36,247 nucleotides of DNA from the NCBI GenBank assembly GCA_951801655.1, contig CATONV010000021.1, positions 1 to 36,247 on the forward strand, given 5' to 3'. Shown one piece after another: positions 7,505-14,610 of the stretch. Positions within the stretch are counted from its first letter, which is position 1; every line of letters starts with the position of its first letter. The notes below the pieces were generated by a model. It worked only from the letters and a program-made list of their open reading frames with translations, did no database searches and had not been told where the DNA came from. Made by a program: the position numbers and the translations under genes. This DNA is from an uncultured Oscillospiraceae bacterium (GTDB taxonomy: Bacteria > Bacillota > Clostridia > Oscillospirales > Oscillospiraceae).

Positions 7505-8080
7505 CTACGGCAGCAGGCCGCTGAAAATTTCGTCTAGGGCAATGTCAAAGTCGTCGTACAGGCTGCATTTAAAGTGGGTCTCCACCGACGCCCTCTCCTG
7601 TTCTGTCATGCGGTTCAGCTCTTCCTCAGAGTAGGAGACGTAGACGGTATGCAGCTCCAATCTCCCGTTTTGAAGCAGGTGCTGCTCGATGGTCCGGTTC
7701 TCCGGGTCCACAAGCCAGTACTCCCGCACGCCGCAGGCCCCGTAGACCACCTTCTTGTGCATCCGGTCGTTCTTCGCCGTGCCGGGCGACAGCACCTCCG
7801 CCACCAGGTCGGGCGCGCCGTGGACACCGTCCTTCCGGATTTTGTCCCGGTCGCAGACCACCATCATGTCGGGGACAAAGCGGTCCTCTTCGGTCAAATA
7901 CAGGTCAGTCCCGTCGGCGATAGCAGTACACGGCCCGCCGTCCAGATAATTGTCAAACGCCCGAAATATTCGGCTCGCCACCCGGTTGTGGTTAAAGGTT
8001 GGCCGGGGAGACATGGCGACAACCTCGCCGCCGATCAGCTCCTCCCGAACTTCCTCCTGATATGCCAAATTGCTGTTCAT
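7505..8080 (-). CDS. Uma2-family (DUF820) PD-(D/E)XK-fold nuclease-like protein
   Basis: The 191-residue product is typical of the Uma2 family, expanded in cyanobacteria and scattered in Firmicutes; the fold is restriction-endonuclease-like, but the biological role is largely unknown. Visible family features are ELIGGEVVAMSPRP near the N-terminus, then FVPDMMVVCD with the active-site Asp, PDLVAEVLSPGT with the Glu, and a GVREYWLVDPENRTIEQH strand pair. The ATG at 8080 has a GGAG site 8 nt upstream; an in-frame upstream extension overlaps the promoter and was rejected. It is the first gene of the Uma2-rex-SLH operon. Confidence 0.88.
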   Translation of the reverse strand: MNSNLAYQEEVREELIGGEVVAMSPRPTFNHNRVASRIFRAFDNYLDGGPCTAIADGTDLYLTEEDRFVPDMMVVCDRDKIRKDGVHGAPDLVAEVLSPGTAKNDRMHKKVVYGACGVREYWLVDPENRTIEQHLLQNGRLELHTVYVSYSEEELNRMTEQERASVETHFKCSLYDDFDIALDEIFSGLLP

Positions 8081-8123
8081 ACGATCCGCTCCTTTCCCGA
8101 TGCAGATATAATTTCCTGCATAT

Positions 8124-8152
8124 ATTATACCATCTAACCACCTTGCGGTCAA
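8124..8152 (-). promoter_or_regulatory. SigA promoter of the Uma2-rex-SLH operon
   Basis: On the minus strand, TTGACC (8147-8152) and TATAAT (8124-8129) are 17 nt apart, with a TGG extended -10. The early leader holds a small inverted repeat, ATGCAG/CTGCAT (8100-8105 with 8116-8121), which could be an operator or a short hairpin. Confidence 0.85.
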
Positions 8153-8167
8153 TCTAAAGTCACAGGC

Positions 8168-8192
8168 AAAAAAGACTGGGAAGCTCCCAGTC
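8168..8192 (-). terminator. Terminator of the XRE regulator gene
   Basis: A perfect 8-bp stem (8174-8181 with 8185-8192) with an AGC loop is followed on the minus strand by TTTTTT (8168-8173). It begins immediately after the stop codon of the XRE gene and separates it from the Uma2-rex promoter. Confidence 0.9.
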
Positions 8193-8193
8193 C

Positions 8194-8424
8194 TCAGTCC
8201 CTGAAATCGAACAGCTCCTTGGGCTTAATCTTGAACACCTCGCACATTTTGAAAATCAGGTCCATGGACACGCCCACGTTGCCCAGCTCGATGGCGCTGA
8301 TGTGGCTTCTTTCGATGTCCAGCATCTCCGCAAGCTGAAGCTGTGTAACCCGCAAACTTTTTCTGTAGTAAACCACATTCAAACCAAATTTCCGGTACTG
8401 TTCCCGATACTTTTCTTTCATCAT
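8194..8424 (-). CDS. Small XRE-family helix-turn-helix regulator
   Basis: A 76-residue protein that is little more than one Cro/CI-type HTH domain: VTQLQLAEMLDIERSHISAIELG spans the two HTH helices (about 26-48), with VSMDLIFKMCEVFKIKPKELF as the following helices. The protein presumably binds DNA as a dimer and may regulate itself or the divergent 51-residue gene. A GGAGGTGAC ribosome site precedes the start; two adjacent ATGs are possible. A weak promoter, TTTAAC-17-TAAACT, can be proposed on the minus strand upstream. The target is unknown, but the palindrome at 8478-8496 is an obvious candidate operator. Confidence 0.88.
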   Translation of the reverse strand: MMKEKYREQYRKFGLNVVYYRKSLRVTQLQLAEMLDIERSHISAIELGNVGVSMDLIFKMCEVFKIKPKELFDFRD

Positions 8425-8477
8425 TTGTCACCTCCGTTATAGTTTAGAGGCGTATCAGCATCCGTTAAACCCGTTTA

Positions 8478-8496
8478 AAACGTCGTTACGATGTTT
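8478..8496. promoter_or_regulatory. Operator-like inverted repeat in the XRE / 51-residue gene divergent region
   Basis: AAACGTCG and CGATGTTT form 8-nt arms around TTA with one mismatch. The right arm overlaps the -35 hexamer of the plus-strand promoter at 8494. The size and position suit binding by the small XRE dimer. Confidence 0.5.
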
Positions 8497-8522
8497 ACAG
8501 AAGTCATTTCATGTGTTATTAT
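8494..8522 (+). promoter_or_regulatory. Promoter of the 51-residue protein gene
   Basis: TTTACA (8494-8499) and TATTAT (8517-8522) are spaced by 17 nt with a TGT extended -10. The start point would be about 38 nt before the ATG. Confidence 0.75.
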
Positions 8523-8566
8523 CTCTACACGTTACTAACAGAAACATAGAAAAGGAGGTGACGGAA

Positions 8567-8722
8567 ATGGAACTTGACTTTTTTAAGGATCAGCTTTTCG
8601 ATCTGCTGAATGAAAGTGATGCAATGGACCTCTCTGACATTACCGCCGATGACAGGCACGATCTGTTCACCGTCAGCACTGCGGACGGCAGCCAATTCCA
8701 GCTTCTATGTCGAAAATTGTAG
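8567..8722 (+). CDS. 51-residue acidic protein, function unknown
   Basis: The ATG at 8567 follows AAAGGAGGTGA, an essentially perfect anti-16S match. The gene has a good promoter and a GAAA-loop terminator, so it looks real and well expressed. The product starts MELDFFKDQLFDLL, is acidic in its first two thirds (NESDAMDLSDITADDRHDLF) and ends in a beta-like stretch SQFQLLCRKL. No signal peptide, membrane helix or metal motif is seen. I do not recognise the family. The divergent XRE gene and shared operator-like repeat suggest joint regulation; a toxin/antitoxin-like or small regulatory role is speculation. Confidence 0.75.
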   Translation: MELDFFKDQLFDLLNESDAMDLSDITADDRHDLFTVSTADGSQFQLLCRKL

Positions 8723-8734
8723 CGTTTCCAAGCC

Positions 8735-8759
8735 CCCCCTCGAAAGAGGGGGCTTTTTT
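8735..8759 (+). terminator. Terminator of the 51-residue gene, overlapping the sigE stop
   Basis: A 7-bp G/C stem (8735-8741 with 8746-8752) is capped by a GAAA tetraloop and followed by TTTTTT (8754-8759). The T-run runs into the sigE stop codon on the opposite strand. Confidence 0.9.
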
Positions 8760-9489
8760 ACATCATTTTCACAATCTCCTTTTTCAGCCGGGCGATAATC
8801 CGCTTCTCCAGCCGGGAGATATAGGACTGGGAAATACCCAGCTGGTCGGCCACCTCCTTCTGGGTACACTCCCGCCGTCCGTCCAGACCGAAACGCAGCG
8901 TAATGATGTGCCTCTCTCTCTCGTCCAGCCTCTCCATGGCCTGACGGAGAAGCTGCCGGTCCACGTCGGCCTCCAGGGGCTGAACCACCAGGTCCTCATC
9001 GGTGCCCAAAATGTCAGACAGCAGCAGCTCATTGCCGTCCCAGTCGGTGTTCAGCGGCTCATCGAAGGACAGCTCCGTCTTCTGGTTGGCGGTTTTCCGC
9101 AGATACATGAGAATCTCGTTCTCAATGCATCGGCTGGCGTAGGTGGCCAGCTTGATGGATTTTTCCGGCTGATAGGTGCCCACCGCCTTGATCAGCCCGA
9201 TGGTCCCGATGGAGATCAAGTCCTCAATGTGAATGCCTGTGTTCTCAAACCGGCGGGCGATGTAGGCCACCAGACGCAGATTGTGCTCGATCAGCAGATT
9301 TCTCGCTTGGACGTCCCCCTCTCCCAGGCGGACGATGAGGGTGGACTCCTCCTCCCGCTTCAGCGGGGCGGGCAGGGTGTCGCTGCCGCCGATGTACATC
9401 ACCTTTCCGGGCAAGAGCACTCCCAACCGGGACAGCAGAGTCGGCAGGCGCTCTTTTATTTTTATGTAAATCTTTCTCAAGCGAAACAT
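8758..9489 (-). CDS. sigE: Sporulation sigma factor SigE (pro-SigE)
   Basis: SigE directs the early mother-cell programme of endospore formation and is made as an inactive precursor cleaved by SpoIIGA. The 243-residue product matches the family throughout: a basic amphipathic pro-sequence of about 30 residues, the YIGGS cleavage region at 32-36, region 2 ([22 protein letters not shown], written here as a landmark in two parts, [12 protein letters not shown] and [10 protein letters not shown]), the SFDEPLN and [10 protein letters not shown] blocks, and region 4 HTH ([20 protein letters not shown]). The ATG at 9489 is 9 nt after GGAGG. It lies downstream of spoIIGA as expected; a sigG gene, often next, is absent, its place taken by the convergent 51-residue gene. 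Confidence 0.97.
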   Translation of the reverse strand: MFRLRKIYIKIKERLPTLLSRLGVLLPGKVMYIGGSDTLPAPLKREEESTLIVRLGEGDVQARNLLIEHNLRLVAYIARRFENTGIHIEDLISIGTIGLIKAVGTYQPEKSIKLATYASRCIENEILMYLRKTANQKTELSFDEPLNTDWDGNELLLSDILGTDEDLVVQPLEADVDRQLLRQAMERLDERERHIITLRFGLDGRRECTQKEVADQLGISQSYISRLEKRIIARLKKEIVKMM

Positions 9490-9507
9490 GTTCAGATACC
9501 TCCGTGC

Positions 9508-9579
9508 TGTAGGGGCGCATATCATGCGCCCGTCAATTTCAAATTCGATGTATGCGGGCGGATGTCATCCGCCTCTACA
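9508..9579. repeat. Palindromic TGTAGGGG-type repeat between spoIIGA and sigE
   Basis: The 72-bp element starts TGTAGGGGCG and ends CGCCTCTACA, imperfect inverted ends. Inside are two hairpins: GGGCGCAT/ATGCGCCC at the left and GGCGGATG/CATCCGCC at the right. The right end contributes the spoIIGA stop codon (TAG at 9577-9575). Related copies are at 18760-18882, 19341-19419 and 35641-35713. Confidence 0.8.
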
Positions 9580-10444
9580 TGTCGTCTGCCGCTCCAATCA
9601 GCGCCTGATACCCACCCCCGTCGGACACTGGGGTCGGAGACAGAGCCACCAGCACAGGGCCTCTCCCCTGTCCGTTCAGCTCCATGCTGTCCGCACGGAC
9701 GGCCAGCAGCAGCCCCCGGTCCACCCCTACGCTGCGGTAGGGCAGCAGACGGAACCGGGACCGCCACACTCCCGTTCCCAGCCGAGGCAGGGCGGCAGCG
9801 GGGTCCCGCAGGTCGGCGGCGCCGGGCCGGTGGTCCTTAGGAAACAGCGGCCAGGTTCTCTCCCCCTCCGCTACTACCACTGGGCGGCCTGATACCGGAT
9901 CAGTGAGGGTATTTCCCGTATCCACCAGAGCGGTGAGGACCACATTGCACTCCCCAAGGCGGAGTTTTATGTCTACCAGAGACCCATCCGCCGCGCTGTG
10001 CCGGGTCAGACGCTGAAACACCAAGGTAAGCACTCCGTAGCACACCGCTGCCGACAGCAGCACCACCTTCAGGTCCAGTGCGGAATAGAACACGCCCCTG
10101 CCCAAAGACAGCCCCGTTCCGCCCAGCAGACCGATAGCCACCACCCCGCCCCCAAAGGCACAGGTCAGAGAAACGAACAAAATTCCCTGCCGCAGCAGTC
10201 GACGGCTCCCGCCGTAAGAGACCACCATCATCAGGGCCGCCGAGGCCAAACGGCACAGTGGATGGGCCAAAAACCCCAGTCCGGGCAGAAAGATGGCCAC
10301 CGCGTACCCTCCTCCCAGGGCCGCCCCCAGGGCGAAGCGCCAGCGGCGCAGCGTCTCCCCTGCCAGCCGGGCAGCCGCCAGCAGCAACAGATAATCCACC
10401 AGTGCGTTGAGGAGGAACAGCGTGTCTATGTAGATAACAGTCAA
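9575..10444 (-). CDS. spoIIGA: SigE-processing membrane aspartic protease SpoIIGA
   Basis: SpoIIGA sits in the sporulation septum and cleaves pro-SigE after a signal from the forespore protein SpoIIR. The product (289 residues from the chosen start) has five N-terminal membrane helices over about residues 1-145, then a soluble protease domain with the catalytic DTGN motif at about 175 (ALVDTGNTLTDP) and the usual SGRPVVV follow-on. Start choice: no ATG is available. TTG at 10444 matches the family N-terminus (TVIYIDTLFLLN) and follows an AGGGGGGAGG purine run; a GTG at 10465 would add seven residues. The C-terminal end falls inside a dispersed repeat. Confidence 0.92.
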   Translation of the reverse strand: MTVIYIDTLFLLNALVDYLLLLAAARLAGETLRRWRFALGAALGGGYAVAIFLPGLGFLAHPLCRLASAALMMVVSYGGSRRLLRQGILFVSLTCAFGGGVVAIGLLGGTGLSLGRGVFYSALDLKVVLLSAAVCYGVLTLVFQRLTRHSAADGSLVDIKLRLGECNVVLTALVDTGNTLTDPVSGRPVVVAEGERTWPLFPKDHRPGAADLRDPAAALPRLGTGVWRSRFRLLPYRSVGVDRGLLLAVRADSMELNGQGRGPVLVALSPTPVSDGGGYQALIGAADDM

Positions 10445-10470
10445 CTGCCTCCCCCCTCTCAGCACGTCCT

Positions 10471-10476
10471 ATTATA
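10471..10476 (-). promoter_or_regulatory. -10 element of the spoIIGA-sigE promoter
   Basis: TATAAT on the minus strand lies 26 nt before the spoIIGA start. No -35 hexamer is found at 17 nt. A TTCTGA sequence sits about 23 nt upstream, recalling the long-spaced, Spo0A-activated Bacillus subtilis spoIIG promoter, but no clean Spo0A box is seen. Confidence 0.5.
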
Positions 10477-10544
10477 GGAGTCCGAACGGGAGAAAACGGT
10501 CAGAATTTTGATAGGGGTTTTTGGCGGTTTCTATCCCTCCTCTA

Positions 10545-10573
10545 TTGACAGCCTTTTAATATCCTGTTATAAT
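10545..10573 (+). promoter_or_regulatory. Consensus SigA promoter of the padR-DUF2812 operon
   Basis: TTGACA (10545-10550), 17 nt, TATAAT (10568-10573), with a TGT extended -10: every consensus feature is present. Such a strong promoter is expected to need repression, which fits the palindrome over its -10 and start site. Confidence 0.95.
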
Positions 10574-10591
10574 ATCGTCAGACGATATTAT
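10569..10591. promoter_or_regulatory. Perfect palindromic operator over the padR -10/start site
   Basis: ATAATATCGTC and GACGATATTAT are perfect 11-nt arms around a single A. The element covers most of the -10 hexamer and the predicted start point, the classic place for an autorepressor. PadR itself is the likely ligand. Confidence 0.85.
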
Positions 10592-10621
10592 GGTGCGATA
10601 AAATCAGAAAGGGGGCAATCC

Positions 10622-10933
10622 ATGGCAGGACGGGAAAAAGGTCCCCTCACCGAGCCTATGTACTATGTTCTCATGTCCTTTCTGGATCGGGAGATGTGCG
10701 GCACACAGATCACCGAGTTCGTGGAGAAAAAGACGGCGGGCCGGGTAAAGCTGGGGCCGGGGACGCTGTACACCCTGCTGGCCAAGTTTCAGGACGAGGG
10801 CCTCATCGCCGAAATCTCGGTAGAGGGCCGCAAGCGGACCTATCAGATTACGGACAGAGGCCGGGAGTCCTTCCGGGAGGAGCTGGAGAGGCTGCGCGCC
10901 TGTGTGAACGACGGCCTGGAGGCCCTAAACTGA
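10622..10933 (+). CDS. PadR-family transcriptional regulator
   Basis: The 103-residue product is a short PadR-type winged-helix protein. It shows LTEPMYYVLMSFLDREMCGTQ-like helix 1-2 (LTEPMYYVLMSFL then GTQITEFVEKK), the recognition part VKLGPGTLYTLLAKFQDEGLI (GPGTLYTLL is the family hallmark at about 42-50), the wing EGRKRTYQITDRGRE and a C-terminal dimer helix. The ATG at 10622 follows AAAGGGGGC. It leads the operon with three DUF2812 proteins, 27 nt before the first, and the promoter carries a perfect palindrome; it probably represses the whole unit. The inducer is unknown. Confidence 0.94.
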   Translation: MAGREKGPLTEPMYYVLMSFLDREMCGTQITEFVEKKTAGRVKLGPGTLYTLLAKFQDEGLIAEISVEGRKRTYQITDRGRESFREELERLRACVNDGLEALN

Positions 10934-10960
10934 CTCGGAATCAAGAAAGGAGAGACGACC

Positions 10961-12190
10961 ATGTATAACGCTAACGGAGACAAGCTGGTACGGAAATTTC
11001 TGCCGGTGCAGCTCTACGACATCCACGGCATGGAGCTGTGGTTTGAGGAGTTGTCCGCCCAGGGGCTGATTTTGGACAGCTTCGGCATCCGCAGCGCCAT
11101 TTTCCGGGTGGGCGAACCGGAGTTTGGGGTCCGTTACCGGCTGGAGCCCATGACCTACTGGGACCGCTCCCTGGACTATGAGAAAAACGAGGCCTACGCC
11201 CAGGAGGGCTGGGAGTATGTGGATTTTATCTCCCGGTACTACTACATCTACCGCTGCCGGGACAGCTCCGTCCCCGACCTGCACACCGACCCGGTAACCC
11301 AGAGTCTGGTCTTTGACCGCATGTTCAAGCGGCGGCTGCCCGTTTTCCTGCTGGCTGTCCCCTTCTATGTCCGGGACCACCTCTGCGCCCCCGTTAACAT
11401 CGCCCAAAACGGCTCCCAATTTCTATTAAATACCCTGTATTCTCTGGTCCTGAACCCCTGGCTGGCAATCATCAGCCTCCTGTTAATCCCCTGGGGCATC
11501 GCGGTCACCGCCGCCTACCTGTGGCGGACCTGGAAAATCTGGCAGCTGCGTTGCCAGCTGAAACGTGGGATCCCCCTGGACGAGGGCAGGCGCTACCCCC
11601 GCTCCCTGGTCCGCAGCGCCCTCTCCTGGTGCTTCCCGGCGGCCTGCTTCCTACTGACGTTCCTGCTGGTCTTTTTTCACAGCGTGCCCCCCTTCACCTA
11701 CCATCAAATGCTCAAGCCGGAGACCAGTCTCCCCGCGCCCCTCTTCTCCCTGTACGACATGGAGCTGAAGGAGGGCTATGAGCCGCCCCTCAACAACGAC
11801 TATGAGCGCTCCCCTTCTCCCTTTTCGGTCAATTACTCCATTACTCAGGGTTACGGCTGGAAGGGCGGCTGGCGCGGCAATCTGGATGTTCAGGAGGCCA
11901 TGCTGGAGCTGAACCTCTACGACACCCTCTCCCCCGCCTTTGCCAAGGCCATGTTTGAGAGGTACAATACCCGCTGCGACCGGAACAACTGGCAGTCCCT
12001 GAACTACCCCGGCGTGGATGAAATGTACGCCAACGCCTCCCTCAACGGGCACCCCCCTGCGAAATCACTGATCCTCCACGCCCGGGTGGGTTCCCAGTAT
12101 GTTTACACCTGTTTCACCGGTGTAAAAGACCCCTGGCCCCATATCATGCGGCTGCTGGACGGCATGGTTCAGGCAGAATCCAACTCCTGA
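10961..12190 (+). CDS. DUF2812 membrane protein, paralogue 1
   Basis: The 409-residue product has an N-terminal cytoplasmic DUF2812 domain (about 1-115) with LYDIHGMELWFEELSAQGLIL, an FRVGEPEFGVRYRLEP strand pair, QEGWEYVDF and DLHTDP. About three membrane helices follow (about 125-140, 160-190 and 215-235), then a roughly 160-residue C-terminal domain probably outside the membrane, of no family I know. DUF2812 proteins are of unknown function and are often encoded beside PadR regulators. AAAGGAGA precedes the start. It shares its plan and most landmark residues with the two genes that follow, which therefore arose by tandem duplication. Confidence 0.88.
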   Translation: MYNANGDKLVRKFLPVQLYDIHGMELWFEELSAQGLILDSFGIRSAIFRVGEPEFGVRYRLEPMTYWDRSLDYEKNEAYAQEGWEYVDFISRYYYIYRCRDSSVPDLHTDPVTQSLVFDRMFKRRLPVFLLAVPFYVRDHLCAPVNIAQNGSQFLLNTLYSLVLNPWLAIISLLLIPWGIAVTAAYLWRTWKIWQLRCQLKRGIPLDEGRRYPRSLVRSALSWCFPAACFLLTFLLVFFHSVPPFTYHQMLKPETSLPAPLFSLYDMELKEGYEPPLNNDYERSPSPFSVNYSITQGYGWKGGWRGNLDVQEAMLELNLYDTLSPAFAKAMFERYNTRCDRNNWQSLNYPGVDEMYANASLNGHPPAKSLILHARVGSQYVYTCFTGVKDPWPHIMRLLDGMVQAESNS

Positions 12191-12207
12191 ACAAGGAGGC
12201 TGCTCCT

Positions 12208-13410
12208 ATGACTATAAAAAAGCCCACGCCCTGCTCCATCTACGACATGGAGGGCCTCCAAAACTGGCTGGACGAAATGGCCCTTCAGGGCTTGTTTCTG
12301 GAACGCATCTCTTTCCACAACGACCGTTTTATTTTCCGGACCGGCGAGCCCAGGACGGTCCGCTACCGGCTGGACCCCATCGTGCCCGGTTACAACTACG
12401 ACGAGCGCAGAGAGCTGTACGCCCAAGCGGGCTGGGAGTTCGCGGACACGGTCACCAGCCTGTACTGCGTCTACTTCTGCGCTGACCCCACGGTCCCCGA
12501 GCTGTATACCGACCCTCAGTCCCTGTCCTGCGCCGTAAAACAGCTGTTCCGCCGCCTTCTGCGGAAAGACGGCCTGTTCTTTCTGGTCCTCGCCTTTCTC
12601 ACCGTCTGTCTCCTCTTCGTGGAGAGGAAGGAGTTCGTCCGGAACCTGCTTCTGGGGGAAAGGCCACTTCAGCCGCTGGTCTGCATGCTGCTTGTTGCCT
12701 CTCTCTTCCTGGCCGCCATATGGGAGGGTCTCTATCTCAAGCGGCTGTGGAGCGTCTGCCGCACCCTGGAACAGGGCCTGCCCCTGAAAGCGGGCCGCCG
12801 GTGGAACCGCCCCCGCTACCTCGCCTGGTTCATCCCTCTCTATATTCTGATCTCTCTCTTCTCCAAATTGGCAATCAACTACAGCGCCGAGACGCTGTAC
12901 ACTTACAGCGCCGCCCTCCTGGCCCACCCCTGGCCCACCGCCGTCCAGCTGGAGCAGGTCGATCCCGGCCAGTCCCTGAACGTGGACGGGTATCTTGTCA
13001 AAAACAGCTCCCGCCTCGCCCCGGTACAGGAGCTGGCCTCCCTCAACCAGCTGGACAGTTCCCCCTGCCCCTTCTACACCACCATCCGCTACGTCCGGGC
13101 CGTCTCCCCCGGAGCAGCCCGGCGGATCTACCGGCTGGAGAGGGACGAGCGGGCCACCAAGCTGGACCAGTGGCAGACCCGCACTTATTACCCCTCCCGT
13201 ATCACCAGCCTGGAACCCCTCTCCCCCCGGGACTGGCCCGGCCTGGACCGGCTGGAGGTGGCCCAGTTCGTCTCCGGAGGGCAGGAGGGCTGGACCTTCG
13301 CCGCCCTGCAGGGGAACGACGTGCTGCTGGTCAGCTGCACCAACTCCGCCCCGTGGGAGGACTGCCTGCCCCTGTTCCTGGAGGCGCTTGATAAGGAGGT
13401 GGCATCATGA
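12208..13410 (+). CDS. DUF2812 membrane protein, paralogue 2
   Basis: The 400-residue product repeats the layout of its neighbour: IYDMEGLQNWLDEMALQGLF at the N-terminus, FRTGEPRTVRYRLDP, AQAGWEFADT, a CADPTVPELYTDP block, then three hydrophobic helices (about 125-145, 155-175 and 200-220) and a variable C-terminal domain. The C-terminal domain has little obvious similarity to that of paralogue 1, so the conserved part is the DUF2812 domain and the membrane region. AAGGAGG lies 9 nt before the ATG; the gap to the previous gene is 17 nt and it overlaps the next by ATGA. Confidence 0.88.
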   Translation: MTIKKPTPCSIYDMEGLQNWLDEMALQGLFLERISFHNDRFIFRTGEPRTVRYRLDPIVPGYNYDERRELYAQAGWEFADTVTSLYCVYFCADPTVPELYTDPQSLSCAVKQLFRRLLRKDGLFFLVLAFLTVCLLFVERKEFVRNLLLGERPLQPLVCMLLVASLFLAAIWEGLYLKRLWSVCRTLEQGLPLKAGRRWNRPRYLAWFIPLYILISLFSKLAINYSAETLYTYSAALLAHPWPTAVQLEQVDPGQSLNVDGYLVKNSSRLAPVQELASLNQLDSSPCPFYTTIRYVRAVSPGAARRIYRLERDERATKLDQWQTRTYYPSRITSLEPLSPRDWPGLDRLEVAQFVSGGQEGWTFAALQGNDVLLVSCTNSAPWEDCLPLFLEALDKEVAS

Positions 13411-14573
13411 GACACATTTATAAATTCACCCCCGTGTCCATGTATGACGTACACGGGCTGGAAAAATGGCTGGAGAAGCTGGCGGCTCAGGGGCTTTTCC
13501 TAAAAAAGTACCGCCCTCTGGTGTGTACCTTTGAAAAAGGGGAGGCCAGGCGTGTCCGTTACCGCCTGGAGCCCTACCCCTACTCCCTGGCGGTGGACTT
13601 CCCCGACGACATGGTGGAGCTGTTTCAGGAGTGCGGCTGGCGGCATGTGGGAGAGGTCCACCACGAGATGCTCATTTTCTCCTGTGCCGACCCCCACGCC
13701 CCCGAGCCCCACACCGACCCGGACATCCAGCTGGAGCAGTGGAACAAGCTATACCGGACGGCCCGGAAGGATTTTCAGCACATAGGCCTCTTTGTGCTGG
13801 CCTGCTTGGCAGTTGTCGCATTTTTCCTCTTTCGGGGTGGAACGCCCCTGACCAGACTGCTTCTCTTTGAGGTCAACACCTGGAATATTCTGCTTGTTCT
13901 CGCCCTGCGCCCTCTGATCGAGCTGGGCGTCTACTACTCCCGGATGCGGGAACTGTCCGCTGTCATCCGTGAGCTGGAGGGACAGCCTGCAAAACACAGG
14001 TTCTGGTTTCCCAGCCGGCAGGTCTTCTCCTGGGCGGGCGCGGCCTATCTCGCCTTTCTGGTGTGCTTCCTCGTCATCCTCATGGGGGCCGGACGGACAC
14101 TGGGTCTGGCCCGGCCTGTCACCGAATTTCCTCCGCTGTACGTAACCGACCAGGAGTCTGGGAAGGTCATTGGGACCGATATGGGCGGCTGGGGCTTCTC
14201 CCCTCTGTGCTGGAATCAGCGGCAGAGCTGGGATATGGAGACCGACGAGGGCCGTCTTCTCTCTCTGCAGGTCTACTGGTTCGACTTTCCCAATTGGCTG
14301 TCCTTCCTGGCCGTCCCGGCGGCAAAGGACCTCCTCACCGATTCCATGAAGCTGAACAGCCGCACCTACCCCTGGCGCGACAGGGAGGCCGCAGTCTGGT
14401 CTGCTCAGGACTGGTCCCACGCAGGGGCAGACTGGCTGTCTGTGGCCGACAGTGAGAACGGCGTCTACCACACCGCCGCCGCCGCTCTGGGGGACAAGGT
14501 GGTTCTGGTACAGTACATGGGCTCCGGACCGCTGTCGGACTACCTGGACGAGATCGTGGCTATGGTTAAATAG
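13407..14573 (+). CDS. DUF2812 membrane protein, paralogue 3
   Basis: The 388-residue product is the last of the three. Conserved blocks are MYDVHGLEKWLEKLAAQGLF, FEKGEARRVRYRLEP, ECGWRHVGE and CADPHAPEPHTDPD. Hydrophobic helices are at about 125-145, 150-175 and 205-230, followed by a C-terminal domain rich in Trp and Asp. It starts by ATGA overlap with paralogue 2, so translation is coupled. Different C-terminal domains on a common N-terminal module could mean three sensors or partners sharing one signalling output; this is speculation. Confidence 0.88.
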   Translation: MRHIYKFTPVSMYDVHGLEKWLEKLAAQGLFLKKYRPLVCTFEKGEARRVRYRLEPYPYSLAVDFPDDMVELFQECGWRHVGEVHHEMLIFSCADPHAPEPHTDPDIQLEQWNKLYRTARKDFQHIGLFVLACLAVVAFFLFRGGTPLTRLLLFEVNTWNILLVLALRPLIELGVYYSRMRELSAVIRELEGQPAKHRFWFPSRQVFSWAGAAYLAFLVCFLVILMGAGRTLGLARPVTEFPPLYVTDQESGKVIGTDMGGWGFSPLCWNQRQSWDMETDEGRLLSLQVYWFDFPNWLSFLAVPAAKDLLTDSMKLNSRTYPWRDREAAVWSAQDWSHAGADWLSVADSENGVYHTAAAALGDKVVLVQYMGSGPLSDYLDEIVAMVK

Positions 14574-14577
14574 CAAC

Positions 14578-14610
14578 AGGGGCGGCCACCGGCCGCCCCT
14601 AGGCGTTTTT
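14578..14610 (+). terminator. Terminator of the padR-DUF2812 operon
   Basis: A perfect 10-bp stem (14578-14587 with 14591-14600) with an ACC loop lies 5 nt after the last stop and is followed by AGGCGTTTTT. The stem overlaps the stop codon of the convergent toprim gene, so it may act in both directions. Confidence 0.7.

Noticed and set aside
7505..8424. XRE regulator plus Uma2 nuclease as a toxin-antitoxin or restriction module
   Set aside because: They are separated by a strong terminator and a separate promoter, and no methyltransferase or toxin fold is seen.
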